DNA from: Penelope pileata
Taxonomy: Eukaryota > Chordata > Aves > Galliformes > Cracidae
NCBI GenBank assembly: GCA_013396635.1
Contig: WBMW01003926.1
Span: 1,134,965-1,198,964, forward strand
Length of the DNA stretch: 64,000 bases
Direction: 5' to 3'
Each line of letters starts with the position of its first letter. The stretch's first letter is position 1. A program made the position numbers and the translations under genes. Of this stretch, positions 59,931-64,000 are shown piece by piece. The notes under the pieces were generated by a model. It was given only the letters and a program-made list of their open reading frames with translations, was not told the DNA's origin and searched no databases.

Positions 59931-60290
59931 AATAGAACCATAGAACAGCTTAAGTTGGAAAGGACCTTAAAGATCATCCAGTTCCAACCCCCTGCCATGG
60001 GCAGGGTTGTCCCCCTCCAGCTCAAGCTGCTCAGGGGCCCATCCCACCTGGCCTAAAACACCTCCATGGATGGGGAACTCACAGCTTCTTTGGCAATCTG
60101 TTCCAGTGCCTCACCACCCTCTGAGTAAAGAATTTCTTCCAAACACCTGACCTCAGTCTCCCCTCTTTCGATTTAAAGCCATTCCCCCTTGTCCTATCAT
60201 TATCTACCCATGTAAAAAGTTGGATCCCCTTCTGCTTGGACACATCTTCCAGCTGCTGTCCCACAGTCTGGCTCCTTCAGCACAGCCCTT
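59931..60290 (-). repeat. CR1 3' fragment, about 360 bp
   Basis: AATAGAACCATAGAACAGCT tail, GTTGGAAAGGACCTTAAAGA, CCCCCTGCCATGGGCAGGGT, TTCCAGTGCCTCACCACCCT, AAAGCCATTCCCCCTTGTCC and TACCCATGTAAAAAGTTGGA occur in full reverse-complement CR1 order. It is the longest well-preserved CR1 in the window. Confidence 0.97.
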
Positions 60291-60299
60291 TCAAACTGA

Positions 60300-60720
60300 C
60301 CTGCTTTGAGAACCACCTGTAGCTTTCACACCAGCATTGGTCTCCTCTCAGTCAACCCTCTGGATTCCCCAGTTCCACATTCGATCTCAGCACTCTTCCT
60401 TGTAACACTTTGTCTCCATCTGCCCAGCCAGCAAGTCCCCACCCTGTGTCCTATTTATGCATCTCTTCTACACACATTGGTTCTCTGTCCCTGCCTCCTC
60501 CTCTACACTTGGTCTATTCTGCTTCCCTCCTCTCCAGCTGCTTCCATCCCATACACTCCTGATGTTATCACTCCCACCCAGCTCCCAGTCTCCAGGTCCC
60601 TGTGTCCTTTCCCAGCCAGCAGGCTCTATCTCAGTCTCCCTTGGCTTATTAGTCCCCAGGTTTGCGGGTCCTCTTCAGCTCCCTCACTGCACTGCTTCTG
60701 ACATAACCTTGGAAGACTGC
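60300..60720. other. Pyrimidine-rich, strand-asymmetric stretch
   Basis: The plus strand is strongly C/T-rich with recurring CCCAGCCAGCA and CCTGTGTCCT units (60423-60450 and 60597-60625). It could be a degenerate tandem array or an old repeat. The open frames here reflect composition. Confidence 0.4.
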
Positions 60721-61959
60721 TTGCTCCCATCTTTCCCCCACCCTTCGCATCGATTCTGGTCCCCTCCAAATTTAAATCATGGATTCCTTCATTGCAGTTC
60801 CCGGCATTTGATAATTCAAGAGGAAAGGAGCACAGGAGGGACAAGCTGTAGAGCCAGCCTCCACCTCCCTCCCGGAGCAGCCACCTCTGCTTCTGCTCTC
60901 AGCCTCCCTCCAGCACCTCGTGGGCTGTGTGTGCAGTAGCAACACCTGGGGCAGGCAAACCCTGCAAGAATTTCAGCTAAATCTTCACTGAGCTCATACT
61001 AATTGAGGTTTTTCAGTCCTGTGATCTGCCAAGGTGCAGGCAGATTTTTAATGGCATGGCAAAAATATAGCATCCCTGAAGTGAGAGTAATATGCCCTGT
61101 GAAGCAATGATGCAAGAAAAGCTTTTTGTGTGCCTTTCCTCTGAATGAAATTCTTGTACTCAGTCACCAAAAGAGTACCTGCTGCTTCTGGGCAGATATT
61201 TTTAAGGCACTTGATTCATTAATTGCACTTCACCTGATAAGTTTCTGGGACGGTACCAAAAATAACTGTATTCACCACCCAGACATGTTTTGAATGGTGT
61301 CGTGTGATGATGGGAGAAGGGAGAACATGCAACCACGTAACCTTCAAAGCTCGGTTCCCATTAACCTACGCCAAATATCAAAGTCTTTCTGGCTGAACCT
61401 GGCAAAGTTATCAGGAGAGCTTCATACAGGAACAAACCCACTTAACATTTGCCCACATCACCTCTGCTGGACGTGCGTATCATGAGCACGGTTTTGATCT
61501 ATTTCTGTGAATGGGATAAAAGGCAGTGATAAATGTCCTTAACCAAAGCAACATCTGGCACGACTGGATGGATTGCCAATATTGCAGAAACAAACGGCGG
61601 CTGATAGCCTAATCACGTTCCACCTACCTTCCCCAGACAGAAAGCCACCAGCACCTTCCCTTGCTTCACCTGTTCCCAAGACTGTGGATCACATCTCTAG
61701 GAAATAAAGCTTTGAAAGAAATGCAGCAATTCCCCCAGGAGTCGGTCAGACAATGCTACTGCTCATTAGGGCTGGGTGGGACAGCAGAAATGGGAATACA
61801 CATTTCCCTTCATTCATCAAATTGGAACAAGAATGAGATTTCAGAAAAAAACAAGCACTTGGCAGAGTCCGTGACTGGGGACAAATCAGGAGAAAGAGAG
61901 ACTTTGATCATTAAAACTGCAAATGAAGGCTAAAAGAAATTGTTACATAAAGGGGATTC
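60721..61959. other. Gene-free stretch
   Basis: No gene or repeat is recognised. Confidence 0.5.
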
Positions 61960-62460
61960 TTTAGTTACAGGAATGTTTGATCCGATTCGCAGCTAAGGAT
62001 GTGCACCCATTTAAAACGGAAAATCCTTTAGCTTTGGTATGAATTTATCTAGCCAGCCAGACAAATTGCTTATATCAAACTGTCATTTGGATGTTCAGCC
62101 ATTGAAAACACAGTTAAAGCATGTCCCTTAATTAGAAATCCCGTGGAAATGAAAACAATCCTCTCTGGCATCTAGTTACCCTGGATGGTAAGTTGGACTT
62201 ATCATCTGGCACGGCCGCCTTCCTGTTTGCGTGGGTGGACCGAGGCAGACGTGGAATTCTGCTCCCCTTCCAAGAGCCCTCGGAGACGTGCAACCTCCCA
62301 GGTCAGGGTTTTGTCTCCCGCAAGCGCCTCGCTCCAAGTAGGTCTGATAGAGACAGCGAGCTGCCCAGATTAGAGGTGGATGGGATAGGCGTCGTCTGCT
62401 CAGTAGGGACCAAGAGAAGCTTAGCACAATATTTAAATGGATAAATACATTTCAATCTGT
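61960..62460. promoter_or_regulatory. Candidate conserved non-coding element with a CpG-containing right half
   Basis: The left part is AT-rich (TTTATCTAGCCAGCCAGAC, CCCTTAATTAGAAATCCCG). The right part (62205-62400) has about ten CpGs in an otherwise CpG-poor desert, and no repeat. An 83-codon open frame crosses it, but no family is recognised. It could be an enhancer, a weak promoter, or an exon of a noncoding RNA. Confidence 0.35.
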
Positions 62461-64000
62461 TCCATGTCACTAGACAGGGAAATGAACTGATCCTCTTTGA
62501 TCAGGATGTATTTATTTTCCAGAAAACTGCCTTTAGTCATCTGCTAGTAAAAACAAGACAACCCCATCACAGCCCTCTCCTAGTGCAAGGACTAGGTAAC
62601 TTGGCAGCGTCAGTCCTTCCACCTCTATCCTTTGCACTGCTGGCCTTGTATTGTTCAATGCTTTTTTCCTAGCCCTGTGTCCCAGAAGCTAGCTATTGTA
62701 TAAGAATACCAGACTCATTAAAAATTAAAGCAGGTCTCAAATCCTCACAGTTGTTTGGAAAATAATAAAGATTAATTCCAAAGTCTCAAAGGCAAAAGGC
62801 GCATTTTTAGAAGTGTGGGCAGTTAACCATGGGAATGGTTTGCTTTGGGGTATGGGAAGTTCTTTCTCCGAGAAGTATTTAAGTCAAATGGCAGAACACT
62901 TCCTCTTGTAGACAGACCGAAACACAAGGTTTTGAACTCTACCCAGGAATCACACAGTGAAATTCTCTGGCTTGTATTTTGCTGATCAGATTAGAGAAGC
63001 ACAGCCATTCCTTGGGACCTTAAATACTGATGGGAAGAACCCAAAGTGCTCTGGTTTTGTTCTTGGAGTGACAAATTCACAAGGTTTGATTAATGCACAT
63101 GGGCAATGGTGATACATTGCATTTCTTTGAAAACGTTTGTTTATGGCCCCTGTTTACAGGAAGCCTGGGACATTGCTCACTTGTTAAGAAATAGATTCTC
63201 AGCTGTCAGCCAACATAGCCTAGTGGACTTGAGCTGAACTACGCAGCTCTTCACCTAAGGTAAATTTAGCTATTTCTCCCCTCCATCAGGAAGAGCTCCT
63301 GAAGCAGTTACCAGACCTAAGCATGTCTGCAAAAAAGCCTTATCCCTCAAATTTCCCAGGTTTTACGTAGTTTACAGACCAGCTCCACGGAAGCTTGGTA
63401 AGAATTTCCTCTTATCCCACAAAAGGACCTGGAGAGACTGAAGGAATGACATCAGCTTGTTCCACGTGGCCTCCACATAGGCAGGTTCAAAGGTATGAAG
63501 ACAGAAATGGAACGAGGAGAATCTGCTGTGTGCCAATCTTTCTCTGGGAAAGCTACTCTTGCTGTGGGACTAGCGTAACAAATCTCGTGTGGTTCTGGTC
63601 CTTTTCCACCACTTTCCCCACCAAGAAGTTCCCTTTTGCTTGGCTAAGCTTCCCAGGACACAGGCTGAAGAGAGGAGATTGACTGCAAGAAGTAATAAAA
63701 ATAAAAGTAGAGTATTAAACAGGACATTGCTGTAGAGTAATAGGAAGGGTGGAATGGAATGGGCTCATGCATATTACAGTCCTATAAAAGAGAAAGAATT
63801 CTTAAACGAGTATTAAAGAGGGCTAACTCAGTTACAGCATGAGAAAACTACTTTAATCACCTATTGTGCAGCTGTAGTTGATTTTGCACAGATTTTACAG
63901 ACATCCCAGCTATCGTGCAATGCTCCACACATTCACTGTGGGTGACGCTCCACTTTTATCATGGGTGCTATTAAAGATGCCATTCCTTGGGCAAATCTTC
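62461..64000. other. Gene-free stretch to the window end
   Basis: AT-rich intergenic DNA. No gene or nameable repeat is seen. Confidence 0.5.

Noticed and set aside
60306..60939. Two overlapping plus-strand open frames rich in serine, proline and leucine
   Set aside because: They lie in a pyrimidine-biased tract where stop codons (all purine-containing) are rare.
1..64000. tRNA, rRNA, CRISPR array, operon-type gene cluster or intact endogenous virus
   Set aside because: No cloverleaf with A/B boxes, no rRNA-like sequence, no regularly spaced direct repeats, and no LTR pair or viral gene order was seen. The DNA is vertebrate intergenic sequence.

Overview
The window is avian nuclear DNA, most likely from a galliform or a close relative. 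The evidence is a bird-type BMP4 gene, many short 5'-truncated CR1 retrotransposons whose 3' ends carry the ATTCTATG-type octamer repeat, and a low overall repeat load. The species cannot be fixed from the sequence. The encoded BMP4 is 403 residues, against about 405 in chicken as I remember it, with a few substitutions, so this may be a relative of chicken.

There is one protein-coding gene. BMP4 (bone morphogenetic protein 4) lies on the minus strand at about 3.95-6.26 kb. Two coding exons (5882-6251 and 4179-5020) are joined across an 861-bp intron with a GT donor, an AG acceptor and phase 1. The reading frame is intact. A short AU-rich 3' UTR ends at tandem AATAAA signals. The noncoding first exon and promoter are not visible. 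An assembly gap of 308 N (6323-6630) sits 71 bp upstream of the start codon.

The left flank (1-3.95 kb) lies downstream of BMP4. It holds one CR1, long homopolymers, an inverted pair of TCF/LEF-like sites and a CTCF-like site. Everything to the right of the gap (6.6-64 kb) is a gene desert upstream of BMP4, with no credible coding gene. It contains about a dozen CR1 copies. Four from one subfamily cluster at 7.4-12.6 kb in both orientations. One is an internal reverse-transcriptase fragment at 34.6 kb, and several are much older relics (19.7, 35.8-36.5 and 48.7 kb). There are also remnants of old palindromic repeats built on a CCATTGACTTCAATGG-like core, and a probable MIR fragment.

Between repeats, several AT-rich blocks dense in homeodomain-, SOX- and FOX-like motifs look like conserved non-coding elements. 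They lie in the BMP4 intron and near 23.7-24.0, 31.1, 37.9-38.1, 43.3-43.6, 50.9-52.6, 57.9-58.6 and 62 kb. The most economical reading is that the desert is the long-range cis-regulatory domain of BMP4. That is an inference from base composition, motifs and the known biology of this locus. I saw no bacterial-type system, CRISPR array, tRNA, rRNA or intact endogenous virus, and nothing that amounts to a new molecular system.
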